This document shows, piece after piece, positions 41,236-50,858 of a DNA stretch of 64,000 bases. This stretch comes from Cellulomonas carbonis. GTDB taxonomy: Bacteria; Actinomycetota; Actinomycetes; Actinomycetales; Cellulomonadaceae. The stretch lies in NCBI RefSeq assembly GCF_014636275.1, contig NZ_BMEB01000005.1, positions 150,698 through 214,697 of the forward strand. The letters run 5' to 3'. Below the pieces are notes generated by a model. It was not told where the DNA came from. It was given only the letters and a program-made list of their open reading frames with translations, and did no database searches. Positions within the stretch are counted from its first letter, which is position 1. Each line of letters opens with the position of its first letter. Made by a program: the position numbers and the translations under genes.

Positions 41236-44200
41236 TCAGCCCTCGAGCTCCGCCTCGGCGGCGATCGCCCGCTCGAGCGCGTCCTGCAGCCGCTCCTGGG
41301 CCTCGCCGTACGCCGCGAAGTCGTTGTCCGCGAGCGCCGCCTGGCCGTCCTGGAGCGCCTCGTTCGCGTCCGCGAGCGCCTGGTCGAGCCGCGCACGCGC
41401 GTCGCCCGCGTCGGTGCCCGGGTCGGCCGGCGTCGTCGGCTCGGTCGTGGGCTCGGTGGTGGGCTCCGTGGTCGGCGCGGGCTCCTCCTCGCCGTCGGGC
41501 AGCGGCTCGACGGGCGCGTCGGGCACCGTCTCGAGGTCGCCGTCGTCGGCGTCGGGCTCGACGCCCGCATCACCGCCGAACACCTGGTCCAGGGCCTCCT
41601 CGAGGGTCTCGGCGAAGCCGATCTCCTCGCCGAACGAGACGAGGACGCGCTGCAGGAGCGGGAACCGGGTGCCCTCGGAGGCCTGGACGTACACGGGCTG
41701 CACGTACAGCAGGCCGCCGCCGACCGGCAGGGTCAGCAGGTTGCCGCTGACGACCTGCGAGTCGCCGAGCTGGAGCACGTTGAGGCTCTCGGAGACGTCG
41801 GGGTTCGAGCGGAAGGCGTTCTGCACCTGTCCCGGCCCTGGGACGGTCGAGTTGCGGGGCAGCTCGAGCAGCCTGAGCTGTCCGTAGCCCTCGCGCCTCT
41901 CCCCCGCGGTGTCGCCCGGCTCGGCGTCGACCGCGAGGAACCCGGTGAGCACCTGGCGGTCGGTGTTGCCGCCCGGGACGAACGTCGACGTCAGGGAGAA
42001 GGTCGACTCCTCCTGGGTGGGCATCTGCAGCGTGAGGTAGTACGGCGGCTGCAGCTGCGTCTCGGTCACGGGGTCGACCGGGTTGCGCCAGAAGTCCTGA
42101 CCCGAGTAGTACTCAGCGGCCGTCTCGACGTGGTACGTCGCCAGCAGCGCGCGCTGGACCTTGAACAGGTCCTCCGGGTACCGCAGGTGGCTCATGAGCT
42201 CGCCGCTGATCTCGCTGATCGGCTGCACCGCCGTCGGGAACACGTTGGTCCACGTCTGCAGGACCGGGTCCTCGGTGTCCCACGCGTAGAGGGTGACCTC
42301 GCCCGTGTACGCGTCGACCGTCGCCTTCACCGAGTTGCGGATGTAGTTGACGCGCTGCGGCGCGAGCTCGGCGATGACGTCCGACCGCGCGGTGAGCGAG
42401 TCGAGCGTGATGTCCTCGAGCGGGCGCGACGCCGAGTACGGGTACTGGTCCGACGTCGTGTAGCCGTCGACGATCCACAGCACGCGGCCGTCGACCACGG
42501 CGGGGTACACGCGCGTGTCGAGCGTCAGGTACGGGGCGACCTTGGCCACGCGGTCGCGCGGGTCCCGCTCGTAGAGGATCTGCGACTCGGTCGTCACGCG
42601 GTCCGAGAAGAGGATCTGCTCCGAGCCGAACTTCAGCGCGTAGAGCAGCTTGTTCCACGCGTTGCCGACGCTCGGACCGGCTGCGATGTCGTCCGTGGGG
42701 TAGGTCGTGTTGACCTGGCCGCCGGCCTCGTCGTCGGGGAAGTCGAGCTCCCACGGGTCGGTCCCCTCGGGCGCCCCGACGATCGAGTACTCGGGCATGC
42801 TCTGGCCGAAGTAGATGCGCGGCTCGTACTCACCCAGCGCACCCGTCGAGGGGATGCCCCCCTGGAAGAACGCCGGGCGGCCGTCGGCCTGCGTCGTGTT
42901 GCCGTACGCGGCGACGACGCCGAAGCCGTGCGTGTAGACCGTGTGGTCGTTGACCCAGGTGCGCTGGTTCGCGCCCAGGCCCTGGAGGTTGAGCTCGCGG
43001 ACCGCGATGACGGTGTCGCGCTGCTCGCCGTCGATCTCGTACCGGTCCACCGACAGCGTGTCGGGGAAGTTGTAGTACTGCTTGTTCTGCTGGAGCTGGC
43101 GGAACGAGTTGCTCACGACGGCGGGGTCGAGCAGGCGGATGCTCGCCGTCGTCTCGGCGTCCTCGCGCAGCGCGCCCTGCTCGGGGTCGAGCGTGGCCTC
43201 GTAGTTGGTGACCTCGACGTCGTCGATCCCGAACGCGTCGCGCGTCGCGTCGATGTTGCGCTGGATGAACTCCGCCTCGGCGGTCTGCTCGTTCGGGGCG
43301 ACCTGGAAGCGCTGGACGACGGCCGGGTAGATGCCGCCGACGACGACCGCCGAGACCACCATGACGCCGACGCCGATGGCCGGGAAGCGCCACGACCCCT
43401 GGACCGCCGCGGCGACGAACGCGAGCGCGACGACGACGGCGACGCCCGCGAGGATCATGCGCGACGGCAGCACCGCGTTGACGTCGGCGTACGACGCACC
43501 CTCGAACCGCTCGCCGGCCTTGGTCAGCAGCGAGTACTGGTCGAGCCAGTAGTTCGCGGCGACGAGCAGCATGATGACCGCGCCGATCGACGCGAGGTGG
43601 ATCCGTGCCGCGCGCGTGGTCCGCTCGCCCGTGCCGCCCAGGCGCAGGCCGCCGTACAGGTAGTGCGTCGCGACGGCGGAGATGCCCGCGATGATCGCGA
43701 CCGCCATGAGGAACGACACCACGAACCGCAGCGCGGGCAGCGTGAACATGAAGAACGACAGGTCGAGCCCGAACTGCGGGTCGGTCTGGCCGAACGGCTC
43801 GCGGTTGAGCAGCAGCAGCACGGTCTCCCACTGCGCCGACGCGGCCGCCCCCGCGAAGAACCCGAGCAGCCCGGGCGCCACGAGCATGACCAGGCGGCGC
43901 AGCGGCTCGATCATCTCGCGGTACTGGTCGAGCGACGCCTGCTCGGGCGTCGACGGCGCGTAGATGGGTCGCGACCGGTACGCGACCGACAGGCTGGCGA
44001 ACACGCCTGCCGCCATGAGCCCGAACCCGCCGGCGAACAGCAGGCCGCGCGTCAGCCACTCGGTCCGCAGGACGTCCACGTAGCCGACGACGTCGTACCA
44101 GAGCACCTCCGTCCACAGCTGCGCCGCGATCATCAGCAGCACGCCGAGGGCGGCCAGCACGACGATCGTCGGTGCGAGCGCACCTCGACGTCGGCCACCC

Positions 44201-44241
44201 GGGCGGGCGGCGGCGGGACGGGGGGTTGAGGCGAAGCTCAC
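41236..44241 (-). CDS. UPF0182-family large membrane protein
   Basis: A 1001-residue protein. After a Pro/Arg start, about seven membrane helices occupy residues 20-310 (TIVVLAALGVLLMIAAQL, GLLFAGGFGLMAAGVFASL, LVMLVAPGLLGFFAGAAA and others). A long extracytoplasmic region follows with family motifs (YDVVGYVDVLRTEW, FIQRNIDATRDAFG, NYIRNSVKATVDAYTGEVTLY) and an acidic, Pro-rich C-terminal tail. GTG 44241 was chosen because GAAGGTG precedes it and the membrane part begins soon after. UPF0182 proteins are conserved in actinobacteria (Rv3193c) without known function. Confidence 0.9.
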   Translation of the reverse strand: MSFASTPRPAAARPGGRRRGALAPTIVVLAALGVLLMIAAQLWTEVLWYDVVGYVDVLRTEWLTRGLLFAGGFGLMAAGVFASLSVAYRSRPIYAPSTPEQASLDQYREMIEPLRRLVMLVAPGLLGFFAGAAASAQWETVLLLLNREPFGQTDPQFGLDLSFFMFTLPALRFVVSFLMAVAIIAGISAVATHYLYGGLRLGGTGERTTRAARIHLASIGAVIMLLVAANYWLDQYSLLTKAGERFEGASYADVNAVLPSRMILAGVAVVVALAFVAAAVQGSWRFPAIGVGVMVVSAVVVGGIYPAVVQRFQVAPNEQTAEAEFIQRNIDATRDAFGIDDVEVTNYEATLDPEQGALREDAETTASIRLLDPAVVSNSFRQLQQNKQYYNFPDTLSVDRYEIDGEQRDTVIAVRELNLQGLGANQRTWVNDHTVYTHGFGVVAAYGNTTQADGRPAFFQGGIPSTGALGEYEPRIYFGQSMPEYSIVGAPEGTDPWELDFPDDEAGGQVNTTYPTDDIAAGPSVGNAWNKLLYALKFGSEQILFSDRVTTESQILYERDPRDRVAKVAPYLTLDTRVYPAVVDGRVLWIVDGYTTSDQYPYSASRPLEDITLDSLTARSDVIAELAPQRVNYIRNSVKATVDAYTGEVTLYAWDTEDPVLQTWTNVFPTAVQPISEISGELMSHLRYPEDLFKVQRALLATYHVETAAEYYSGQDFWRNPVDPVTETQLQPPYYLTLQMPTQEESTFSLTSTFVPGGNTDRQVLTGFLAVDAEPGDTAGERREGYGQLRLLELPRNSTVPGPGQVQNAFRSNPDVSESLNVLQLGDSQVVSGNLLTLPVGGGLLYVQPVYVQASEGTRFPLLQRVLVSFGEEIGFAETLEEALDQVFGGDAGVEPDADDGDLETVPDAPVEPLPDGEEEPAPTTEPTTEPTTEPTTPADPGTDAGDARARLDQALADANEALQDGQAALADNDFAAYGEAQERLQDALERAIAAEAELEG

Positions 44242-44364
44242 GTCTGCACCTTCGGGTCGTCGACAGGACGGCGACCGCCGTCGACGCACCGGCACCGCGA
44301 CGGACCACCGGCGGGACAACGAGCAGGCCAGGGCCCAGGTTCCCACACCTGCGACGATGGGGGC

Positions 44365-44979
44365 ATGACGGACGCCACCCAGCCCGCCCCGCACGAGGAG
44401 CCGCACGACGAGCGGCAGGACGAGCAGACGGGGGCGACGGCCCCCGACCCGGCGACGGCGCACCTGGCGACGTCGGTGCGCGAGATCGAGCGTCACGTCG
44501 CGGGCGGCGGCTGGGACGGTCCCGTGCGGGTCTTCGCGCTCGTGAGCACGGCCGCGGCGCTCGAGGCCGAGCCCGGCCTCGCCGCGCAGCTCGCCCCCGA
44601 GGTGGTCGACGCCGCACGCGGCGACGAGCACCACCTCACCTCGGTCGAGCAGGAGGGGCTCCCCCAGGTGGAGAGCCTCGAGGAGCTGCTCGGGATCCTG
44701 ACGTGGCCCGACACGGTCGCGGGCGCCGCCGTCGTCGTCGAGCGCGTGGTCCTGCCCTCGGCCGCGGAGGACGCGATGCCCGCCGACCCCGACGAGGCGC
44801 TCGCGTACCTGATGGGTCACCCCGACCGGCAGGACGTCCGCATCGCCGTCGGCGCGCTGCGCACGGGCGAGACCTGGTCGGTGCTGCGCACGCGCGCCCA
44901 CGACGACGACGCCGCCGTCGCGGGCGGGCCCGACCTCGTGCCGGGCCTCACCGAGGCGATCCGCGCGACGTTCCTCTGA
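44365..44979 (+). CDS. PPA1309-family protein
   Basis: A 204-residue soluble protein. After an acidic, low-complexity start (residues 1-30) it has the family core ATSVREIERHVAGGGWDGPVRVFALV, LTSVEQEGLPQVESLEELLGILTWP, AGAAVVVERVVLP and the C-terminal LGHP-like GHPDRQDVRIAVGALRTGETW. ATG 44365. It is divergent from UPF0182 across 123 bases. Function unknown; usually found in this neighbourhood. Confidence 0.85.
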   Translation: MTDATQPAPHEEPHDERQDEQTGATAPDPATAHLATSVREIERHVAGGGWDGPVRVFALVSTAAALEAEPGLAAQLAPEVVDAARGDEHHLTSVEQEGLPQVESLEELLGILTWPDTVAGAAVVVERVVLPSAAEDAMPADPDEALAYLMGHPDRQDVRIAVGALRTGETWSVLRTRAHDDDAAVAGGPDLVPGLTEAIRATFL

Positions 44980-45030
44980 CCGTCGCCCGTCCGGCCCGCC
45001 GGGCGGGGAGCGGTCGAGGCGTGACCGGCG

Positions 45031-46236
45031 TCAGCCGCCGCAGGAGGGCAGGTCCGCGCCGTCGCCGGCGCCGATCGCCTCGAGCGCGTCACGGGCCTCG
45101 GCGAGCGTGCCGACGGCCACCACGCGCAGCCCGTCGGGGACGTGCCCCACGACCTCCCCGCAGTTGTCCTCGGGGGCGAGGAACCACGTCGCGCCGTCGC
45201 GCAGCGCCCCCACGAGCTTCTGCCGGATGCCGCCGATCGGGCCGACCTCGCCCGAGGAGTCCACGGTCCCGGTGCCCGCGACGGTCAGCCCGCCCGTCTC
45301 GTCCGCCTCCGTGAGCCGGTCGACGATGCCGAGCGCGAACATCATCCCCGCGCTCGGGCCGCCGATGTTCTCGATCTGGATCTGCACGTCGACGGGCAGG
45401 TCGAACTCCGGGTCGACGTAGACGCCGAGCAGCGAGCCGCCCTCGCCGTCGTCCGTCGTCGTGATCTCCAGGTCGGTCGGCTCGCCGCCGCGCAGCACGC
45501 CGAGCGTGACGGTGGTCCCGCCCGGGATCTCGTCGAGCAGCCGCGTCAGGTCCGAGAACCCCGCGAGGTCCTGCCCCTCGAGCGACACGATCACGTCGCC
45601 CTCCTCGACGACGTCGACCGCGCCCGTCCCCGGCACCGCGCCCTCGACGTCGAGGACCGCGGGCACCTCGAACCCGAGCTCCTCGAGCGCCGCGACCGTC
45701 GCGTTCTCCTGCGAGGAGACCATCGAGGCCTGGTTGCGCTCGTCGATCTCCTCCTGCGACTCGTCGGGCGCGAACACCTCCTCGACGGGACGCACCGCAC
45801 GCGCGGGGTCGAGCCACCCGCCGACCAGGTCGAGCAGCGTCACCGGGTAGCCCGGGCCGCCCGAGACCGAGACCGTCGTGAGGCGGAGCTCACCGGTCGA
45901 CTCGTACGTCGGCGTGTCGTCCTCGACCGTGATGAGGGGCGTCCCCCCGCTGTCGCCGAGGGTGTCCCGCGTCGGCCCGGGCGAGGAGATGGCGTAGGGC
46001 ACCGGCACGAGCGCCGCGATCGCGACGAGGAGCGTCGTCGCGACGGTCGCGACCGAGAGCGTCACGGCGCGCGGCGTGACCGGCACGGGTGCCCAGTCGG
46101 CGGGCTGGTCGGCGAAGGGGTCGTCCTGCGGCGGCGCCGCGGCGGCGTGCCGGCCCTCGCGACGGAGGCGTGCTGCCTGCGGGTCGGCTGCCGGTTCCGT
46201 CCGGTCGGCGCGCAGGCGCATGCGGGGGCGGTTCAC
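45031..46236 (-). CDS. PDZ and Lon-like (S16) membrane protease, YlbL family
   Basis: A 401-residue protein. One membrane helix (AVTLSVATVATTLLVAIAALVPVPY) near residue 55 leads to an extracytoplasmic region with a PDZ domain (GAVDVVEEGDVIVSLEGQ, TTVTLGVLRGG). The C-terminal S16 domain has GGPSAGMMFALG with the nucleophilic Ser and GGIRQKLVGAL with the paired Lys. GTG 46236 is chosen; the frame upstream is Arg/Pro-rich without a ribosome site. It is the counterpart of Rv3194c and is divergent from the gene at 46471. Confidence 0.88.
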   Translation of the reverse strand: MNRPRMRLRADRTEPAADPQAARLRREGRHAAAAPPQDDPFADQPADWAPVPVTPRAVTLSVATVATTLLVAIAALVPVPYAISSPGPTRDTLGDSGGTPLITVEDDTPTYESTGELRLTTVSVSGGPGYPVTLLDLVGGWLDPARAVRPVEEVFAPDESQEEIDERNQASMVSSQENATVAALEELGFEVPAVLDVEGAVPGTGAVDVVEEGDVIVSLEGQDLAGFSDLTRLLDEIPGGTTVTLGVLRGGEPTDLEITTTDDGEGGSLLGVYVDPEFDLPVDVQIQIENIGGPSAGMMFALGIVDRLTEADETGGLTVAGTGTVDSSGEVGPIGGIRQKLVGALRDGATWFLAPEDNCGEVVGHVPDGLRVVAVGTLAEARDALEAIGAGDGADLPSCGG

Positions 46237-46470
46237 CGGGACATCATCCCCGCCCTTCCTGGGCGGCGGCGACGCGGTCCGCGGGGGGCACGACGACGAG
46301 CACGACGACGGGCACGGTGACCGCACCGGGCGCGGGTCCCCGACGGCACGCAACCCGGCCGGACCGGCTGCGCCCAGAGCGAAAGGTCACCCGGCACGGC
46401 GTCCGGAGCGCCCGACGGCCGGGCGCTGCGCCTACCGTGGTGACCGGCCCAGCCCGAGGGAAGGACACCG

Positions 46471-47991
46471 ATGAGCACCCCGCCCCCTGACCCCGACCGG
46501 CCCGACGTCCCGCCGCAGTGGGAGGCCCTGCTACGGCAGATGCTCGGCGCCGACGCCGACGAGGTCATCGAGGAGATCCGCGAGCGCGGGCTGCCGGGCA
46601 TGACCGACGCCGAGGGCCGGCCGCTCGACCTCTCGCAGATCGCCGAGGCGGCGGGGCTGCCGTCCGACCCCGCCGCGCTGTCGGCCATGTTCCAGCAGGT
46701 CCAGCGCCTCTTCGCGCAGGGCGGGACGGGCCCGGTGAACTGGGACGTCGCGCGGGACCTCGCACGCCAGACGGCCGTGGCCGAGGGCGACCCCGTCGTC
46801 GGGGAGGCGGAACGGCGCCAGGCGGTCGACGCGCTCGGCGTGGCCGAGCTGTGGCTCGACGCCGCGACCGACCTGCCAGCCGCGGGCGGCCCCGCCCGGG
46901 TGTGGAGCCGCTCGGAGTGGGTCGAGAGCACCATGGGGACGTGGCGCACGCTCGCCGAGCCGGTCGCGGGCTCGGTCGCCGACGCCCTCGCCGCCGCGCT
47001 CGCGTCGCAGGCGGAGGACCTCGCCGCGTTCGGCGGTCCCGAGGTCACCGAGGGCGCGCAGGGCATGCTCCGCCAGCTCGGCGGCGCGGTCTTCGGCATG
47101 CAGGTCGGCCACGCGGCCGGGACGCTCTCGCACGAGGTCTTCGGCTCGACCGACGTCGGCCTGCCCCTCATCGCCGGCCCCGGCACGGCGCTCGTGCCGC
47201 GCAACGTGGCCGCGTTCGCCGAGGGGCTCGACGTCCCGGTCGACGAGGTCCGCATCTTCCTCGCGCTGCGCGAGGCGGCCCACGCGCGGCTCTTCACGCA
47301 CGTCGGCTGGCTGCGCGGCCACCTCATGGGCGCCGTCGACGCCTACGCGCGCGGCATCACGATCGACATGGACGCGATGGAGGAGGCGGTCCGCCAGATC
47401 GACCCGACCGACCCCCGTGCGCTCCAGGAGGCGCTGTCCGGGGGCGTCTTCTCGCCCGAGAACACCCCGGCGCAGCAGGCCGCGCTGACGCGCCTCGAGA
47501 CCGCGCTCGCGCTCGTCGAGGGCTGGGTCGACGAGGTCACGGCCGCGGCCGCCGCTCCGCACCTGCCGCACACCGTCGCGCTCCGCGAGATGCTGCGGCG
47601 CCGCCGCGCGGCCGGCGGACCCGCGGAGCAGACGTTCGCGACCCTCGTGGGGCTCGAGCTGCGCCCGCGCCGGTCGCGCGACGCGGCCCGTCTCTGGGCC
47701 GAGATCGCACGCGAGGGCGGGGCCACGGCACGCGACGCGGTGTGGGACCACCCGGACCTGCTGCCGACGCCCGACGACCTCGACGACCCGACGGGCTGGT
47801 CCGCACGACGTGCGGCCGCGGGCGACGACCACGCCGACCTCGACCGCGCGCTCGCCGAGATCTTCGCGGCGGACGACGCCGCCGGCCACGGCGAGCAGGG
47901 CCCGACGGCGGAGGCGAGCTCCGGCGAGGGCGCTTCGGACGAGGGCCCGACCACCTCCGACGACGACGGGACGGGCTCCGGCAGGGCCTGA
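46471..47991 (+). CDS. Zincin-like (DUF2342/F420-associated) conserved protein
   Basis: A 506-residue protein. The N-terminal region (QWEALLRQMLGADADEVIEEI) and the central GGAVFGMQVGHAAGTLSHEVFG, then VRIFLALREAAHARLFTHVGWLRGHL, are conserved in the actinobacterial zinc-dependent metalloprotease-like family; REAAHARL replaces a classical HExxH. The last 60 residues are acidic and low complexity. It is the counterpart of Rv3195. ATG 46471 follows GAAGGACACCG. A small hairpin (CGGGAG/CTCCCG) lies just past its stop, before the convergent gene. Confidence 0.82.
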   Translation: MSTPPPDPDRPDVPPQWEALLRQMLGADADEVIEEIRERGLPGMTDAEGRPLDLSQIAEAAGLPSDPAALSAMFQQVQRLFAQGGTGPVNWDVARDLARQTAVAEGDPVVGEAERRQAVDALGVAELWLDAATDLPAAGGPARVWSRSEWVESTMGTWRTLAEPVAGSVADALAAALASQAEDLAAFGGPEVTEGAQGMLRQLGGAVFGMQVGHAAGTLSHEVFGSTDVGLPLIAGPGTALVPRNVAAFAEGLDVPVDEVRIFLALREAAHARLFTHVGWLRGHLMGAVDAYARGITIDMDAMEEAVRQIDPTDPRALQEALSGGVFSPENTPAQQAALTRLETALALVEGWVDEVTAAAAAPHLPHTVALREMLRRRRAAGGPAEQTFATLVGLELRPRRSRDAARLWAEIAREGGATARDAVWDHPDLLPTPDDLDDPTGWSARRAAAGDDHADLDRALAEIFAADDAAGHGEQGPTAEASSGEGASDEGPTTSDDDGTGSGRA

Positions 47992-48057
47992 ACCCGGCCC
48001 GGGAGCCGCTCCCGACGTCCGGGTGGACGGGTGTCCGGGTGCGTCCCGGCGCTCGGC

Positions 48058-48696
48058 TCAGGAACCCCGTGGGTCGGTCAGGTCGTCGACGTCGTCCGTC
48101 GTGACGGCCACCTCGTCGTCGGGAGGACCTTCTCCCTCGCCCGGCTCGAGCTCGTCGTCGTCCTCGTCGGACCGTGCGGCGTCGGACGCGAAGGCCCAGC
48201 CCTCGAGGAAACCCCGCGCGCGCTCGGTACGGGGGTAGGCGCCGACGGCTGCCCAGAACTCGGGGCCGTGACCGCTGTGGATGAGGTGCGCGAGCTCGTG
48301 GACGAGCACGTAGTCCAGGACCCACCGGGGCATCCCGCGCACGCGCGTCGACACCCGGATCGACCCGTCGGACGGCGTGCAGGAGCCCCAGCGCCGGCCC
48401 TGGTTGCTCGACCACGCGACGCTCGTCGGTCGAGCGCGCCCACCCAGGTAGCGCGCGGACAGGTCGGCGGCGCGTGCCGCGAGCTGGTCGTCGGAGGGCC
48501 GCCGGCGGCGGTCCTGCGCGGCGAGCTTGGTCACCATGCGGCGGACCCACTCGCGCTCCTGCGCGGGTGTGAAGCGCGCCGGGATCGCGACGACCGTCCG
48601 GCCACCCTCCCGGAACGCGGTCACGGTCCGGACGCGCCGCGCGCTCCGTCGCACCTCGACGAGGTCGCCCTCGGCCGGCGCGTCGTCGTGAGCCAC
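48058..48696 (-). CDS. YgjP/M48-type metallopeptidase
   Basis: A 212-residue protein. VLVHELAHLIHSGHGPEFW holds HExxH and the third ligand region, and QGRRWGSCTPSDGSIRVSTRVRGMP upstream is the YgjP signature. The last 45 residues are acidic. GTG 48696 is used because the family region begins soon after it; the frame continues to 48822 with low-complexity residues. Substrate unknown. Confidence 0.85.
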   Translation of the reverse strand: MAHDDAPAEGDLVEVRRSARRVRTVTAFREGGRTVVAIPARFTPAQEREWVRRMVTKLAAQDRRRRPSDDQLAARAADLSARYLGGRARPTSVAWSSNQGRRWGSCTPSDGSIRVSTRVRGMPRWVLDYVLVHELAHLIHSGHGPEFWAAVGAYPRTERARGFLEGWAFASDAARSDEDDDELEPGEGEGPPDDEVAVTTDDVDDLTDPRGS

Positions 48697-48890
48697 AGGA
48701 GCACCGTAGCGCTCGACCTGCGGCGCCCCGCACGATCTTCCCCAGGGCGCGCCGGGGCGCCCGAACGGCGTTCGTGCGCAGCGGCCACTACGCTGTCCGT
48801 CGCTGGGAGACGCCCGGGCCACCGCCCGCGGCTCCCCCGCCGGCCGGGTCGATCACGTCCGGTGCGCAAGCCTTTCGAACGGAGAACCTC

Positions 48891-49046
48891 ATGGCCGAGA
48901 CCTACAAGGGCGAGTTCTACTGCGTGAAGTGCAAGGAGAAGCGCGAGGCGGAGGGCGAGGTCGTCGTCGCCAACGGGCGCAAGATGGCCAAGGGCACCTG
49001 CCCCGTGTGCAGCACGAAGCTGAACCGCATCCTCGGCAAGGCCTGA
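48891..49046 (+). CDS. DUF5679 zinc-ribbon protein
   Basis: A 51-residue protein. Two knuckles, YCVKCKEKR and TCPVCSTKLNR, form a zinc ribbon typical of DUF5679. CGGAGA precedes the ATG. It is divergent from the metallopeptidase and ends in a strong terminator. Function unknown; very common in actinobacteria. Confidence 0.88.
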   Translation: MAETYKGEFYCVKCKEKREAEGEVVVANGRKMAKGTCPVCSTKLNRILGKA

Positions 49047-49060
49047 CGGACCTGCTGCAC

Positions 49061-49090
49061 GAAGGCGGCCCCCTGCGGGGGGCCGCCTTC
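49061..49090 (+). terminator. Rho-independent-type hairpin after the DUF5679 gene
   Basis: GAAGGCGGCCCC and GGGGCCGCCTTC are exact 12-base arms around a six-base loop, 14 bases after the stop codon. The T-run is weak, as usual in high-GC actinobacteria. Confidence 0.8.
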
Positions 49091-49248
49091 GGCGTCTCCG
49101 GGACACGGCGGCCCGGCTGCACCGCGACGCACCGCGCGCGGGGCGCCGCCGCCGGCGCGCCGCACGTCCGCCGCGGACGGCTCCCTGTGGACAACCCGCG
49201 GTCGTCCACGTCGGCCACCACGCTGAGGGTCCGACGTGAGGAGAACCA

Positions 49249-50307
49249 GTGCGTGTACGACCGGGGATCAGCGTCCTGTGGCGCGGGCCGACCCAGGTCC
49301 AGGTGGGGACCGACCCGCGCTGGGCGGTCACGCTCGGCCAGCTGAGCCCGCCCGCCGCCCGCGCGCTCGCCGGCCTGGCGGGGGGCGCGGACGTGCGCGT
49401 CATCCACGCGCGGCTGCGGGCCGAGGGCGTGGAGCCCGAGGAAGGACGCGCCGTCGTCGCGCTGCTGCGGTCGGTGAACCTGCTGACGGACAGGGCGCCC
49501 GACCCGCCGGCGTCGCACGACCACATGGCGTGGTCCCTCCTGGACGCGACCGGGACCGCGACGGCGCTGCTCGGGCGACGGTCCCGCGCGCACGTGCGCG
49601 TCGTCGGGCTCGGCCGGCTCGGGACGGGGATCGCCACCGCACTCGCCTCGGCGGGCGTCGGGACGGTCCAGCCGGTCGACGACAGGTCGGTGACCTCCGC
49701 TGACGTCGGGGCGACCGGCCTGCGGCCCGACGACGTCGGCGCGCGGCGCGACGCGGTGGTCCGCCGACTCCTGCACGAGCTCGCGCCCCACGTGCGCACC
49801 GGGGCGGGGCGGCCGGACCTGGTGGTGCTGGTCGAGCAGCAGGTCGCCGACCCGCGACGCCACCTCGGGCTCATGGCGGACGACGTCCCGCACCTCGCGG
49901 TGGTCGCACGCGAGGCGTCCGTCTCCGTCGGACCGCTGGTCCGGCCCGGGGACGGCCCGTGCCTGCGCTGCGTCGAGCTCCACCGCGGCGACGTCGACGA
50001 CGGATGGCCCGCCGTGGCGGCCCAGCTCGCGGGTGCCGTCCGGCCCGTCGTCGGGGGCGAGGAGACCACGCTCGCCGCGACGGCTGTCGGGTTCGCGGCG
50101 GCGCAGTGCCTCGCGGCGGTCGACGGTCGCCCGGCGACCACCGACGGGGCGTCGGTCGAGCTGCGCCTGCCCGACCTCATGCCGGTCGTCACGTCGTGGG
50201 CGCCCCACCCGGACTGCGGCTGCGCCGGGCCCGTCGAGCGCGGCTGCGCCGGGCCCGTCGAGGAAGAACGTGCGACGGCGGGCGCGCTGCCCGCCGCCGG
50301 GCGCTGA
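49249..50307 (+). CDS. ThiF/E1-like adenylyltransferase-fold protein
   Basis: A 352-residue protein. VRVVGLGRLGTGIATALASAGVG near residue 118 is the nucleotide-binding Rossmann loop of the ThiF/MoeB/E1 superfamily, and GDGPCLRCVELHR near 238 contains a CxxC of the kind that binds zinc. The N-terminal 100 residues are an extra domain typical of actinobacterial forms. Near the C-terminus a short unit GCAGPVE is repeated. GTG 49249 follows GAGGAGAACCA. Substrate unknown; sulfur-carrier or peptide activation are family possibilities only. Confidence 0.72.
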   Translation: MRVRPGISVLWRGPTQVQVGTDPRWAVTLGQLSPPAARALAGLAGGADVRVIHARLRAEGVEPEEGRAVVALLRSVNLLTDRAPDPPASHDHMAWSLLDATGTATALLGRRSRAHVRVVGLGRLGTGIATALASAGVGTVQPVDDRSVTSADVGATGLRPDDVGARRDAVVRRLLHELAPHVRTGAGRPDLVVLVEQQVADPRRHLGLMADDVPHLAVVAREASVSVGPLVRPGDGPCLRCVELHRGDVDDGWPAVAAQLAGAVRPVVGGEETTLAATAVGFAAAQCLAAVDGRPATTDGASVELRLPDLMPVVTSWAPHPDCGCAGPVERGCAGPVEEERATAGALPAAGR

Positions 50308-50323
50308 CCGTCCGGGGTGCGAC

Positions 50324-50359
50324 CACGGGACCCCCACCCGAGGCGGTGGGGGTCCCGTG
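50324..50359. terminator. Bidirectional terminator between convergent thiF-like and whiB7 genes
   Basis: Fifteen-base exact arms, CACGGGACCCCCACC and GGTGGGGGTCCCGTG, around a six-base loop. It sits between two convergent stops, so it can serve both transcripts. Confidence 0.9.
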
Positions 50360-50361
50360 CG

Positions 50362-50718
50362 TCATGCCGCCGGGGCGGCCTCGTCCTTGCGCGGTCGGCC
50401 GCGGCCCCGCTTGCGCGGGACGACCACACCGCCGACGAAGACCTCGCCGCCCCAGACGCCCCACGGCTCCTCGCGGGCGATGGCGCCGGCGAGGCAGCCC
50501 GCTCGGACGGGGCACTCCTGGCACAGCGACTTCGCCAGCTCGACGTCCGCCGTGGACTCGGCGAACCACAGCTCGGCGTCGTGCTCCCGGCACGGGATGA
50601 GGGTCGCGACCAGCCGGTCGAAGGCGTCGCCGTCGGTGGCGGCGGAGGTGGTGGGCGTCGTGGGCCAGGGGCCGGATCCGCCCTGGTTCAGCGTGTCGAG
50701 CAGCGTCGTGAGCCGCAC
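50362..50718 (-). CDS. whiB7: WhiB7-type redox transcription regulator
   Basis: A 118-residue WhiB protein. Four cysteines (C43, then CQECPVRAGC) bind a [4Fe-4S] cluster, EEPWGVWGGE is the sigma-contact turn, and RKRGRGRPRKDE is the AT-hook that marks WhiB7. WhiB7 binds SigA and activates antibiotic-resistance genes and its own promoter. GTG 50718 is preceded by AGGAGG. The gene lies downstream of uvrD2 on the same strand, as in mycobacteria, with a 592-base gap that holds its promoter and leader. Confidence 0.92.
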   Translation of the reverse strand: MRLTTLLDTLNQGGSGPWPTTPTTSAATDGDAFDRLVATLIPCREHDAELWFAESTADVELAKSLCQECPVRAGCLAGAIAREEPWGVWGGEVFVGGVVVPRKRGRGRPRKDEAAPAA

Positions 50719-50858
50719 GATGTCCTCCTGGTGTCGGAGTTGGTCAGCTGGTCTTCTGTGCCGGGAACGGCGGACCTTCGCCGACCACCCGATCGGGTGG
50801 AGGAAAGACGAAGGCCGCGGGTCCCGAGTGGACTCCGCGGCCTGTGCTTGCTCGGTCG
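50719..50858 (-). promoter_or_regulatory. whiB7 leader with attenuator hairpin
   Basis: In the minus-strand transcript, AGGCCGCGG and CCGCGGCCT form a hairpin at about 50810-50842, followed by CTTTCC. A second palindrome, CCACCCGATCGGGTGG, lies at about 50784-50799. They fall between the stop of the upstream ORF (50859) and whiB7. That order fits the transcription-attenuation leaders described for whiB7 genes. Confidence 0.6.

Noticed and set aside
41023..44229. Plus-strand open frame of over 1000 codons
   Set aside because: It is antisense to the UPF0182 gene; Arg/Val/Asp-rich composition with no domain, a high-GC shadow.
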